Source: CAYQQQ01 sp964420125
GTDB lineage: Bacteria > Actinomycetota > Acidimicrobiia > Acidimicrobiales > Microtrichaceae
Reading direction: 5' to 3'
Assembly (NCBI GenBank): GCA_964420125.1
Contig: CAYQQQ010000008.1
Coordinates: forward strand, 62,001 to 126,000
Length of the DNA stretch: 64,000 nt
In this document: positions 8,295-16,410 of the stretch, piece after piece
Layout of the letters: each line of letters opens with the position of its first letter
Numbering within the stretch: position 1 is the stretch's first letter
Made by a program: the position numbers and the translations under genes
The notes under the pieces: generated by a model
Seen by the model: only the letters and a program-made list of their open reading frames with translations
Database searches by the model: none
Told to the model about the DNA's origin: nothing

Positions 8295-8666
8295 ATGGCA
8301 GCGATCTTCGAGCTCTCACCACCATCGAACAGCACCGCTCGTGCACAGCCGTCCCGTTCGAGGGCGCTGCGGCCGGTCGGCCGGGGGCGGATCGGCCGGC
8401 GGCGGGCCGCGGTGGTGACGGCCGCTGCCGCAGCCCTCTTGGCGGGGGGCAGGGCCCTCCCGTGGCCCTCTTCCAGCGCGCCCGCCGAACCCAGGGCCTC
8501 CGGCGAGCTCGTGGTGGTCGGCCCCGGTGACACGCTCTGGTCGATCGCCGAGGAGCACTTCCCTGTCGCCCGCCGATCGGCAGCGATCGAGGCCCTCGCA
8601 GCCCTCAACGGTTCCTCTGCAGACCTCCGCCCGGGTGAGATCGTCGCCCTCCCTTCGCTCGGGTGA
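8295..8666 (+). CDS. LysM membrane protein, probable SOS cell-division inhibitor (YneA/DivS-like)
   Basis: Small protein of 123 residues starting at ATG 8295 (GAGGGAGAG 8 nt upstream). A basic N-terminus (about residues 15-40) is followed by one membrane segment (about 40-52) and a C-terminal LysM domain (about residues 73-120: VVGPGDTLWSIAEEHF ... LRPGEIVALP). This architecture, its position divergent from lexA, and three LexA boxes in its promoter match Bacillus YneA and the corynebacterial DivS locus, which stop septation during DNA repair. Membrane topology and role are inferred from that context; sequence similarity among such proteins is low. A general cell-wall LysM protein is the alternative. 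Confidence 0.75.
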   Translation: MAAIFELSPPSNSTARAQPSRSRALRPVGRGRIGRRRAAVVTAAAAALLAGGRALPWPSSSAPAEPRASGELVVVGPGDTLWSIAEEHFPVARRSAAIEALAALNGSSADLRPGEIVALPSLG

Positions 8667-8776
8667 GGCATCCGAGGAAACCGCGGCGATGGTCCACCCC
8701 TGCCAACTTGGTCACAGGTATGTTCGGAACCATGCACTGCCGGGCCTCGGGGCGGCGCCGTTTTCCACGTGACAAG

Positions 8777-8791
8777 CCCCGCCGCGCGGGG
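8777..8791. terminator. GC hairpin between convergent genes
   Basis: CCCCGC (8777-8782) and GCGGGG (8786-8791) pair across a 3-nt loop, in the gap between the LysM gene and the convergent reductase gene. There is no T-run. It may terminate both. Confidence 0.35.
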
Positions 8792-8860
8792 TCGGCGTCT
8801 CCCTGGGTCGCCACTGATCACCGCGGGGAGCGGTGGTGCCCGGCGCCGCCGCCGGCCTCG

Positions 8861-9607
8861 TCAGCGTGCTCTGTCGCAGCGGTAGGAGAGCATCAGGTGG
8901 TCGCCATCTCGCAGCACTCGGTGCAGGCGGAAGCTCGCTGCGGCCGAGGCGCCACCCAGCAGGCCGACGGTCGGTCCTCCGACCAGCTGCGGGGAGAGGG
9001 TGAGGAGGAACTCGTCGATGGCGTCGAGCGAGGCGAGCTGTCCGAGCAAGCCGGGACCTCCTTCGCAGTCGACGCGGCGCATGCCGCGTCGGTGGAGCTC
9101 GGCGAGGAGCTCGGCGATGTCGACCCGGTCCTCACCGCACGAGAGGTGGTCCAGCGTCTCGGGCAGCGCCTCCGCATCGGTGGCGGCAGGATGCACCAGC
9201 AGCGGCGTAGGTCCCTCACCCTCGAGGAACGGCTGATCGGCCGGGATCCTGCCCGACCCCGTGACCACCACCAGCTGGGGTGCGGCGGCCTGCCCCCGTC
9301 GGCGGCGCAGCGCCTCGGCAGCCGGATCCACGCTCGGACGTCGGTATCGCTCGGCGCGCGCTGTGCTCGCACCCACCAGCACGGCATCGGCCAACCATCG
9401 CTGCGCCAGGAAGAGGGCGTGGTCGGCTTCGGAGCTCAGCGCCCCGGAGGTCCCGCTCGACGAGTACGCGCCGTCCATGCTCATGACCATGTTCGTGGTC
9501 ACCCACGGCCGTCCCTGGGGCGGGCTCGGGGAATCGGCGGCGAGGTGCTCCACCAACGTCGCCGGCGCCAGGTCCCACTCGCTGCCCTGCGGTGTCAGCT
9601 CCTGCAT
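8861..9607 (-). CDS. RibD C-terminal-domain pyrimidine reductase family protein
   Basis: Stand-alone reductase domain (248 residues) related to the NADPH-dependent 5-amino-6-(5-phosphoribosylamino)uracil reductase of riboflavin synthesis. It shows the family's N-terminal VTTNMVMSMDGAYS, the VLVGASTARAERY stretch, the LVVVTGSGRIP motif and the C-terminal CEGGPGLLGQL glycine-rich nucleotide site. No deaminase domain is fused and no other rib gene is in the window, so it could be the riboflavin enzyme or a DHFR-like reductase of another pathway. The ATG at 9607 is preceded 6 nt upstream by TACGGT (complement of 9614-9619), indicating a leaderless transcript. Confidence 0.85.
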   Translation of the reverse strand: MQELTPQGSEWDLAPATLVEHLAADSPSPPQGRPWVTTNMVMSMDGAYSSSGTSGALSSEADHALFLAQRWLADAVLVGASTARAERYRRPSVDPAAEALRRRRGQAAAPQLVVVTGSGRIPADQPFLEGEGPTPLLVHPAATDAEALPETLDHLSCGEDRVDIAELLAELHRRGMRRVDCEGGPGLLGQLASLDAIDEFLLTLSPQLVGGPTVGLLGGASAAASFRLHRVLRDGDHLMLSYRCDRAR

Positions 9608-9822
9608 ACCCCGACCGTATCGGGTGCTCCGTCCACAGGGTTATCCTCATCTTGTGGAGAAGGAAGTGCCACGTCGCGCGCTGAGATGCAGTGGAGGTGG
9701 CGACGGTGGGTGGGATAATGGAGGCAACCACCCTTCATGGCACCACTCCGCGTGACCTCTCCGTGGGTCTGTCGTCGACGAGGTCGTGGGATGTGCACAG
9801 GAATCCACACCGTTGTCCTCTT

Positions 9823-9850
9823 TTGAGCCACAGGCACCGGTCCCTAGCCT
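9823..9850 (+). promoter_or_regulatory. Probable nrdJ promoter with long leader
   Basis: TTGAGC (9823-9828), 16-nt spacer, TAGCCT (9845-9850). The transcript would have a leader of about 130 nt before the nrdJ GTG at 9987. Upstream (9608-9822) I see no gene. I do not see a convincing cobalamin riboswitch B12 box or NrdR box in the leader. Confidence 0.5.
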
Positions 9851-9986
9851 CCGCACCGGAGGGTGCGATGCGACCGGTGCCGAGCTCGGTCACCACCACG
9901 TCGTGGGTGATCGACCCGCCGATGCCCGCCGCGGGTGCGCCCCGGCTCCCGTTCTCGTCCCATCACCGACCACCGAGGAGTGCCAA

Positions 9987-12809
9987 GTGACCGTCCTGCC
10001 CGACCAGCCTGTCCGCGCCCTTGCGCGCCACTTCAGCTCCGAGGGCGTCTCGCCCTACGACGAGGTGAAGTGGGAACGCCGTGATGCACGTCTCGTGGAC
10101 CACCGCGACGGTCACGTGGCCTTCGAGCAGACCGGGGTGGAGTTCCCCGCAGAGTGGTCGGTGACGGCCAGCAACATCGTCACCCAGAAGTACTTCCGTG
10201 GCCCCCTCGGAACTCCTCGTCGCGAGTCCTCGCTCCGGCAGGTGATCGATCGTGTGGTGAACACCATCACCGCGTGGGGCGGTGAGGCCGGCTACTTCAC
10301 CTCCGAGGAGGAGGCCGGAACGTTCGCCGACGAGCTGCGGTGGTTGCTGCTGCACCAGCGGGTCTCCTTCAACTCCCCGGTCTGGTTCAACATCGGCGTG
10401 CCCGGCGCCGCTCAGCAGGCGGCCGCGTGCTTCATCCTCGAGGTGGAGGACTCCCTGAGCTCGATCCTCAACTGGTACTCCGAGGAGGGCGTCATCTTCA
10501 AGGGCGGGAGTGGGGCAGGGGTCAACCTCTCGCACATCCGTTCCTCCAAGGAGCGCCTCGACGGCGGCGGCCAGCCGTCGGGGCCGGTGAGCTTCATGCG
10601 CGGCGCCGACGCCTCCGCAGGCACCATCAAGAGCGGCGGCACCACCCGTCGGGCAGCGAAGATGGTGATCCTCGACGTCGACCACCCCGACGTGGAGGAG
10701 TTCATCTGGTGCAAGGCCATCGAGGAGCGCAAGGCGCGCGTGCTCGAGGCGGCCGGCTTCGACATGACCCTCGACGGCAGCGACGTGTTCTCCGTGCAGT
10801 ACCAGAACGCCAACAACTCCGTCCGTCTGACCGACGACTTCATGCGTGCGGTGATCGACGGCGACCAGTGGGCGCTCCGTTCGCGCACCACGGGCGAGGT
10901 CGTGCAGATGGTGTCGGCACGCGAGCTGCTGCACCAGGTCGCCGAGGCCTCCTGGGAGTGCGCCGATCCCGGCGTGCAGTTCGACACCACCATCAACCGC
11001 TGGAACACCACGCCCAACGCCGGCCGCATCGAGGCGAGCAACCCGTGCTCGGAGCACCTCCGCCTCAACAACAGCGCCTGCAACCTCGCCTCCATCAACC
11101 TGTTGCGCTTCCTCTCCGAGGACGGCACCTTCGACGTGGAGGGCTACGTCCACACCGTGCGGGTGGTCGTCACCGCCCAGGACATCCTGGTGGGTGGCTC
11201 CGACTACCCCACTCCCGAGATCGGTCGCCAGGCCCGCGCCGCTCGTGACATCGGGATCGGCTACACGAACCTCGGCGCGTCGCTGATGGCGCTCGGCCTC
11301 CCCTACGACTCGCCCGACGGGAGGGCGTGGGCCGCCGCCGTCACCGGGATCCTCACCGGCGCCGCCGCCGTGCGCTCCACCGAGCTGTCCGAGCGGCTCG
11401 GGCCGGCACCGCTCTACGAGGGCGACGCCTCGGGCTGGCAGAACGTGTACGACCTGCACCTCCAGGCCGCCCGTGCCGTCGATGCGGTCGAGGTGCAGAC
11501 CGACCTCAACCAGTGGCTGGTGTCGCTGTGGGAGGAAGCTGGCGACCGCCTGGCCGTGCACGGAGGACGCAACGCCGAGCTCAGCGTGGCCGCACCCACC
11601 GGCACCATCTCCTTCATGATGGATGCCGACACCACGGGGATCGAGCCCGATCTGGGTCTGGTCAAGCACAAGAAGCTGGTCGGTGGCGGCACCCTCGAGA
11701 TCGTGAACCAGACCGTGCCGCGTGCCCTGCGCCGGTTGGGCTACAGCGACGAGCAGGTGGCGGAGATCATCGCCCACATCGCCGAGCACCACACGATCCT
11801 CGGAGCGCCGTACCTCGACCCTGCGCACCTGCCGGTGTTCGCCTGCGCCATGGGCGAGAGCGTGGAGGAGGGCACCGTGATCTCCTACGGCGGCCATCTC
11901 CGCATGATGGCGGCGATCCAGCCGTTCTTCTCCGGGGCCATGTCCAAGACGGTGAACCTGCCCGAGCAGACCACCGTCGACGAGGTGGAGCAGCTCCTGA
12001 TCGACTCCTGGCGCATGGGCATCAAGTGCGTGGCGCTGTACCGCGACAACTGCAAGGTCGCCCAGCCGCTCAGCATCGGCACCTCCGCGTCGGCCGCTGC
12101 CGACACGCCCCGGGTCGCCGGCGAGGTCGATCTGAGCGAGGCGGCGGTGGCCGAGGCGATGGCCCGCCTGCAGACGCAGATGGGACCGATCCGCGAGCGC
12201 CTGCCCCGCACCCGTCGATCCCGCACCTTCGAGTTCCGGGTGGCCGACTGCAAGGGCTTCGTCACCGTCGGCGAGTACGACGACGGCCGTCCGGGCGAGC
12301 TGTTCATCCGGGTCTCCAAGCAGGGCAGCACGCTGGCGGGCATCATGGACGCCTTCGCCATCTCGGTGAGCCACGGTCTGCAGTACGGCGTGCCGCTCGA
12401 GGCGTTCGTGGCGGCGTTCGTGGGCATGCGCTTCGAACCGGCCGGCATGACCGACGACCCCGAGGTGCGCATCGCATCGAGCCTCATCGACTACCTCTTC
12501 CGGCATCTGGCGTTGGAGTACCTCCCCTACGAGGTGCGCATCGGCCTGGGGGTGCTGGGCACCTCCGAGCGCGTCCAGCCGACGCTGCCGGGAGTGGAGG
12601 AGTCGTCGATCCCCACCCAGCAGGGTCACGACCTGCCCGCCGACCCGCCCTCGCACCGCGTCGAGATCGGCAACTCGGGCAGCGGGGCGGGAGCGGTGCG
12701 CCGACCGGCCAGCGATGCGCCGTTGTGCATGTCCTGCGGGGTCGCCATGACCCGCGCCGGATCGTGCTTCGTGTGCACCGAGTGCGGCACCACCAGCGGC
12801 TGCAGCTGA
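9987..12809 (+). CDS. nrdJ: Adenosylcobalamin-dependent (class II) ribonucleotide reductase
   Basis: Reduces ribonucleotides to deoxyribonucleotides with coenzyme B12 as radical source, independent of oxygen. The 940-residue protein begins at GTG 9987 with GAGGAG 6 nt upstream. It carries the catalytic-core motif SNPCSEHLRLNN, the phosphate-binding AAPTGTISF stretch, and a long C-terminal region ending in a four-cysteine motif (CMSCG ... CTECG) typical of NrdJ, thought to pass reducing power. The stop codon TGA (12807-12809) is part of the 5-bp duplication made by the transposon, whose first base is 12810. Insertion therefore left the protein intact but removed its native 3' flank. Confidence 0.96.
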   Translation: MTVLPDQPVRALARHFSSEGVSPYDEVKWERRDARLVDHRDGHVAFEQTGVEFPAEWSVTASNIVTQKYFRGPLGTPRRESSLRQVIDRVVNTITAWGGEAGYFTSEEEAGTFADELRWLLLHQRVSFNSPVWFNIGVPGAAQQAAACFILEVEDSLSSILNWYSEEGVIFKGGSGAGVNLSHIRSSKERLDGGGQPSGPVSFMRGADASAGTIKSGGTTRRAAKMVILDVDHPDVEEFIWCKAIEERKARVLEAAGFDMTLDGSDVFSVQYQNANNSVRLTDDFMRAVIDGDQWALRSRTTGEVVQMVSARELLHQVAEASWECADPGVQFDTTINRWNTTPNAGRIEASNPCSEHLRLNNSACNLASINLLRFLSEDGTFDVEGYVHTVRVVVTAQDILVGGSDYPTPEIGRQARAARDIGIGYTNLGASLMALGLPYDSPDGRAWAAAVTGILTGAAAVRSTELSERLGPAPLYEGDASGWQNVYDLHLQAARAVDAVEVQTDLNQWLVSLWEEAGDRLAVHGGRNAELSVAAPTGTISFMMDADTTGIEPDLGLVKHKKLVGGGTLEIVNQTVPRALRRLGYSDEQVAEIIAHIAEHHTILGAPYLDPAHLPVFACAMGESVEEGTVISYGGHLRMMAAIQPFFSGAMSKTVNLPEQTTVDEVEQLLIDSWRMGIKCVALYRDNCKVAQPLSIGTSASAAADTPRVAGEVDLSEAAVAEAMARLQTQMGPIRERLPRTRRSRTFEFRVADCKGFVTVGEYDDGRPGELFIRVSKQGSTLAGIMDAFAISVSHGLQYGVPLEAFVAAFVGMRFEPAGMTDDPEVRIASSLIDYLFRHLALEYLPYEVRIGLGVLGTSERVQPTLPGVEESSIPTQQGHDLPADPPSHRVEIGNSGSGAGAVRRPASDAPLCMSCGVAMTRAGSCFVCTECGTTSGCS
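12805..12809. repeat. Target-site duplication, left copy (GCTGA)
   Basis: GCTGA directly before the transposon; the identical 5 bp follow the right end at 32276-32280. Five-bp duplications are typical of Tn7-family insertions. The last three bases are the nrdJ stop codon. Confidence 0.93.
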
Positions 12810-12834
12810 TGTCGAGTGACTCCGAGATTTCAGT
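12810..12834. repeat. Left terminal inverted repeat
   Basis: TGTCGAGTGAC, TCCGAG, then TTTCAGT. Each of the 25-nt ends has one extra base relative to the other (A after TCCGAG here, G before it at the right end). The inverted partner is 32251-32275. Confidence 0.93.
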
Positions 12835-12851
12835 GGGAATGCCATCCGAAC

Positions 12852-12890
12852 TTCAGTGAGGTGACACCTGGGATTCAGTCGGTGACATCG
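12852..12890. repeat. Subterminal transposase-binding repeats, left end
   Basis: TTCAGTGAGGTGACA (12852-12866) and TTCAGTCGGTGACATCG (12874-12890) repeat the TTCAGT core of the terminal repeat, about 22 bp apart. They match the right-end repeat in inverse orientation. From 12891 to 13025 nothing further is recognised. Confidence 0.8.
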
Positions 12891-13025
12891 CTGTTCAGAA
12901 GTGTGCTCCAGCGGATGACGAGTTCCGTCCCAGGCAGGCGTTCCAGAAGATTCAGGCCGACCGCGGTGCAAGCAGGCGCAGGCGTAGTTGGCACGCCCAC
13001 CAGGGCACGAATCCAGATGACTCGC

Positions 13026-13676
13026 TCAGGACAGCGGGAGTCTCGCTGAGAACGGAGTGATCCGGATGAAGTAGCGCGACTCGAACTCGCGTCGGGGCAC
13101 GGCGGCCTCGAGCTCGCCGTTGCCGTGCATCTTCCGCGCGTTTGCGACCGCTTCCTCGATTCGTTCAGCAAGTTCTCGTACGTTCACCTTGGTCTTGCTG
13201 CGGCTCGCAACCGGGAAGCGCCCATTCCATCTCGTGGAAGGGTGACGCACCATCCACTCATGCTCGACGGCGGTGAGACTGAATGCCCGAAGAGTAGGGC
13301 CCTTCTTGTTCGCCGGGATGTTGATGAGACTGAAGTCGTGCACCAGCGAGTTCCGGAGGGCCCATAGCGCATCCTTCTCATCGCCGGTGATCCCGCCGAA
13401 TGTCCTCGCTGCTAGCGCAAACCGCTGACCGGCGTACTTGGGGGTAGCGCGTCCGACCGGGACAACCGCAGAGCCCAACTGATCGAGCAGCGACAGATAG
13501 CCGGCAGCTCCGAGCCACCGTTGGGTCCGCTGTTCATCTGTCACCTTGCCGGTGATCTCGTCTCGACCGGTGACGTATCTGGCGTCACGGATCGCGGCTT
13601 CGAGTGATGACCAGAGGTTCGACCCGTCAGATTGAGGACTGGGGCCGATTCGGAAGTAGTCATCCAAGACGCTCAC
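13026..13676 (-). CDS. HEPN-like protein of unknown function
   Basis: The 216-residue protein starts at GTG 13676 with GAGGAGAG just upstream. I do not recognise a full family. The segment ALRNSLVHDF (near residue 107) fits the R-x4-H motif of HEPN RNase or scaffold domains, set in a mostly helical protein with a basic C-terminus. It is the leftmost gene of the transposon, on the same strand as and 78 nt downstream of the transposition operon. HEPN proteins are common in toxin-antitoxin and abortive-infection systems, so a defence or regulatory cargo role is plausible. No partner nucleotidyltransferase (MNT) is present. Confidence 0.6.
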   Translation of the reverse strand: MSVLDDYFRIGPSPQSDGSNLWSSLEAAIRDARYVTGRDEITGKVTDEQRTQRWLGAAGYLSLLDQLGSAVVPVGRATPKYAGQRFALAARTFGGITGDEKDALWALRNSLVHDFSLINIPANKKGPTLRAFSLTAVEHEWMVRHPSTRWNGRFPVASRSKTKVNVRELAERIEEAVANARKMHGNGELEAAVPRREFESRYFIRITPFSARLPLS

Positions 13677-13754
13677 GATCTCTCCTCGCTCAAGGCCGCC
13701 AAGGCAAGGTACTCGGGCACGGGAGCCGGTCCAGATCCTCCGGAAGCGCGCTAG

Positions 13755-14426
13755 TCACAGTGAACCTTCCGACAGCCGTCCCAGGGCCGTCCTGGCCCGC
13801 TGGGTGAGCTTGAGCTCGTTCGACTCGTTGACGACCAGGCCGGCTCCCTCGAGGCGGCTCAGGCTGACGTTCCCGTTGTTGGTCGCCGCGACGGTGTTCG
13901 CTGGTACACGGCCCATGAGGATCCGGTAGATCAGGGCCATGTCGCTCTGGTTGAGCTTCGACAGGTAGTGGGCGCGCTCGCGGCTCGACCCCGAGCCGGC
14001 ATCGGGTCGAACTGCGGGCACGATCGAGATGCCGGTGGTCGCGTGGTTGACGCGCAGCCCTGCCAGTCGCAGCCGTTCGTCCAGGGCGTCCACCGCGTCC
14101 TTCACGTCGTCGAGGCTGCGGCCGACCACCACGGCGACCTCGGGCAGCGGAACACCCCGTCCGCGGTCCTGGAGTAGCGCACCGACCTGGCTCACGAGGT
14201 CATCGGGAGCGTGCGTCGTCGGCCGCGTCTCGAGGGCCTCGGTCAGGTCGAGGGACAGGGACTCGAGAATGGCGCCGAGGGTTTCTACCTGGAGCACGGC
14301 CGCGTCACCGGTCTGCTCGAGTCGCTTCACGACCGGCTGAGACACGCGAGCGGTACGGGCGACTGCCCGCGTGGTGAGGCCAAGTTCCATTCGGCGGGTG
14401 CGGAGCAGTTTCGCGTTCAGCTTCAC
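13755..14426 (-). CDS. XRE-type helix-turn-helix protein of the transposition operon
   Basis: Last gene of the leftward operon, 223 residues, starting at GTG 14426 that overlaps the upstream stop (GTGA). Residues about 1-60 form a Cro/XRE-like DNA-binding domain (LLRTRRMELGLTTRAVARTARVSQPVVKRLE). The C-terminal part looks like a winged-helix module (LSRLEGAGLVVNESNELKLTQRARTAL). Translational coupling to the 404-aa protein and tnsC suggests a transposition role, either regulation or target recognition in place of TniQ. That role is inference; an autonomous regulator is equally possible. Confidence 0.7.
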   Translation of the reverse strand: MKLNAKLLRTRRMELGLTTRAVARTARVSQPVVKRLEQTGDAAVLQVETLGAILESLSLDLTEALETRPTTHAPDDLVSQVGALLQDRGRGVPLPEVAVVVGRSLDDVKDAVDALDERLRLAGLRVNHATTGISIVPAVRPDAGSGSSRERAHYLSKLNQSDMALIYRILMGRVPANTVAATNNGNVSLSRLEGAGLVVNESNELKLTQRARTALGRLSEGSL

Positions 14427-15637
14427 GATGCCAACCTCGTGACCGAGAGGCCGAGGCGATGCGTCCAGCCCGCCGACTTCAGGGACTTCCGACTGCCGTT
14501 CCAACCCCGCAACAGCACGCCGGTGTCTCGCGTGACCGTCAGGAGGAGCCGCCCCGCCCACAGTGCGTTGGTCCGCGGTTGGCTGGGCCCCGCCAGGAAG
14601 TTGTCGCCCGCCACGTCGAGGAACTCCCGGTAGACCAACTGCGCGAGGAGCAGCTGTCGAGCTGGCTCGGGAACAGGGTGCTCTGTGGCGTCGTGGCTGA
14701 CGGAGCTGCCGTCATCGCTGATCTCGCCGGTGGTCACATCTGGCATCTCCTCCGGGCTGATGCCGATCGCAGAGAGCGCACATGCAGCGGCTTCATGGGG
14801 TCGGTACAGCCTGCTGATCGCTGCCCAGTCCTTCTGGCTGAACGTCTGGCTGAGTCCCGTCAGCGTGCCGCGACGGGCCCATTGCGCCACGTCCACCCGG
14901 GCGAACCATCCCTGTTGGAGCGAGGCGGCCTGTGCACCCTTGACCAGGCAGGTCAGCTCGTTGAGGTCGTTGGTGTCATGCGTGATCTCGTGGAGCAGCA
15001 TCGCAAGGGTCGGCTCATCCATCTCGCTTCGTCCGACCAGCTTCGACCCCATCTGCTCCAGTCCGTCGGAGTAGCTGCGATGCACCCGGTCGTGCTGCTC
15101 CGCAACGACCACACGGTCGGCGGTGTCGAGGAACCCCATGAAGTGGACATCCGGCACGGTGGGAAACGGTTCCGATGTCGCATCTTCGAGGGGCCCGGGG
15201 GCTTGGCGGCGGCGGTTGAGGAACTCCGTCAGGTCAACGGGCGTCGGGCCGAGCCGTCCTTCGGTTTCCTCTCGCTCGTCGCATGGCTCGATGTCGTACA
15301 GGAGCCAGGCCCGAACGCCCGCAGCGGTCACGACGGTCACGAGCTCGGTCAACGACTTCGGGGGGAGCAGGTGCGCGCCCGCGACGACCAGCTCATCGAC
15401 CGGGCCGGCGGCGAGCCACGACAGAGCGATGGCTTTCGAGTTGGCGTCGGCCCTACCCCGGAACGAGGACGTCACCTCGTGGCCGAGTGCCTGCACAAGG
15501 TCGGACCACAACACCTGGCCGCTCTCCCTGAAGTTGGGGCGCACCGGAAGGACGGCCCACCCGCAGCGAGCGATCTCCAACTCGCGATCGACTGCGATCG
15601 GGTCGCCAAGGGTTGAAACGCGCATGAGGCGGTTCAT
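14423..15637 (-). CDS. Unrecognised 404-aa protein in the tns operon (possible degenerate AAA+)
   Basis: Coupled to tnsC by an ATGA overlap and to the XRE gene by GTGA. No family is recognised and no zinc-finger cysteines like those of TniQ/TnsD are seen. Residues about 81-120 (VDELVVAGAHLLPPKSLTEL ... VRAWLLYD) resemble the Walker-B/sensor-1 region of an AAA+ fold in which the acidic residues are lost, and no P-loop is visible. It could be an inactive ATPase that caps a TnsC filament or links it to a target. This is a structural guess from pattern only. The position, third after tnsB and tnsC, is where TniQ normally sits. Confidence 0.6.
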   Translation of the reverse strand: MNRLMRVSTLGDPIAVDRELEIARCGWAVLPVRPNFRESGQVLWSDLVQALGHEVTSSFRGRADANSKAIALSWLAAGPVDELVVAGAHLLPPKSLTELVTVVTAAGVRAWLLYDIEPCDEREETEGRLGPTPVDLTEFLNRRRQAPGPLEDATSEPFPTVPDVHFMGFLDTADRVVVAEQHDRVHRSYSDGLEQMGSKLVGRSEMDEPTLAMLLHEITHDTNDLNELTCLVKGAQAASLQQGWFARVDVAQWARRGTLTGLSQTFSQKDWAAISRLYRPHEAAACALSAIGISPEEMPDVTTGEISDDGSSVSHDATEHPVPEPARQLLLAQLVYREFLDVAGDNFLAGPSQPRTNALWAGRLLLTVTRDTGVLLRGWNGSRKSLKSAGWTHRLGLSVTRLAS

Positions 15638-16410
15638 GACGCACCCCCGGTGATCGCCCGGATGATGTGCCGTGCGGCGGTGACGTCGATGCCGTTCGCC
15701 GGGTCGAGCTGGAAGCTGTTCGCAACCTCCAGGATCCGGGCCCAGTTGCGCAGGTTCCCCTTGGCGTACTCGCCCAGCTGCACCAGAACGTCCAGCGGCG
15801 TTGCCTCCAGCGCCGGATGCAGCTGAGGAAGGAGTGCCTTCATCTGGGACCCGGTCAGCTCCTTCACCTTGATCCGGCGAGAGACCCGGCTGTCCAGCTC
15901 TGGGACCTGGCGAACGGCTGAGTTCACGCCGGTCCCGATGAGCGCCAGGAGCACCTTGGTGCTCGGTCGATCGTGCAGGTAGCGGATCTGGCGGAGTGCG
16001 CTGCGGGTCATGTTCTGCGCCTCGTCGATGACGAGCACGGCCTTGAGGCCGTCCAAGACGTCGACGGTCTCCTCTGTGAGGGCGTACTCGGTCATGCGCA
16101 TCGGCGGCCGCTGGCCTGTGACAGCGGTGAAGATGCGAGCGTTCGCCTCCTTGCCCTTCGGCGTGTCCGGCATGTCGGCCCAGTGCACACGGACGTCGAG
16201 CCCGCCGAGCACATGGCGCGTGCCGAAGGTCTTGCCGACCCCCGGCTTGCCGTCGATCAGGACGATCCCGCCGGACTCGTGCAGCTGGTTCACCGCCAGG
16301 CGGATCTCTCGCAGACCCGGCGTGTCGACGATGGCGGCCTCGGTCAGTCCCGGCAGGTGCTCCGGCCGCGGCGCACGGAAATGCTCGGCGACCGCGATGA
16401 CGGCGGTCAC
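15634..16410 (-). CDS. tnsC: TnsC/TniB-like transposition AAA+ ATPase
   Basis: ATP-dependent regulator that connects target choice to the transposase. The 258-residue protein has a P-loop GKPGVGKT (54-61), Walker B VLVIDEAQ (about 125-132) and the C-terminal lid region LRNWARILE. The size matches the compact TnsC/TniB class rather than the 555-residue Tn7 TnsC. The GTG start overlaps the tnsB stop (GTGA). Confidence 0.92.
   Translation of the reverse strand: MTAVIAVAEHFRAPRPEHLPGLTEAAIVDTPGLREIRLAVNQLHESGGIVLIDGKPGVGKTFGTRHVLGGLDVRVHWADMPDTPKGKEANARIFTAVTGQRPPMRMTEYALTEETVDVLDGLKAVLVIDEAQNMTRSALRQIRYLHDRPSTKVLLALIGTGVNSAVRQVPELDSRVSRRIKVKELTGSQMKALLPQLHPALEATPLDVLVQLGEYAKGNLRNWARILEVANSFQLDPANGIDVTAARHIIRAITGGAS

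Noticed and set aside
9634..9658. DnaA-box-like TTATCCTCA and CCACA/TGTGG inverted repeat
   Set aside because: A single one-mismatch box with no cluster and no AT-rich unwinding element does not make an origin.
9608..9986. Possible cobalamin riboswitch or NrdR boxes before nrdJ
   Set aside because: The leader is long and contains GCCACAG, but I could not find a convincing B12 box or the paired NrdR palindromes, so I list only the promoter.
9963..12971. 1002-residue minus-strand frame opposite nrdJ
   Set aside because: Shadow of nrdJ, with typical antisense composition.
12891..13025. CRISPR array or additional gene in the transposon left end
   Set aside because: No regularly spaced repeats beyond the subterminal transposase sites and no credible reading frame.
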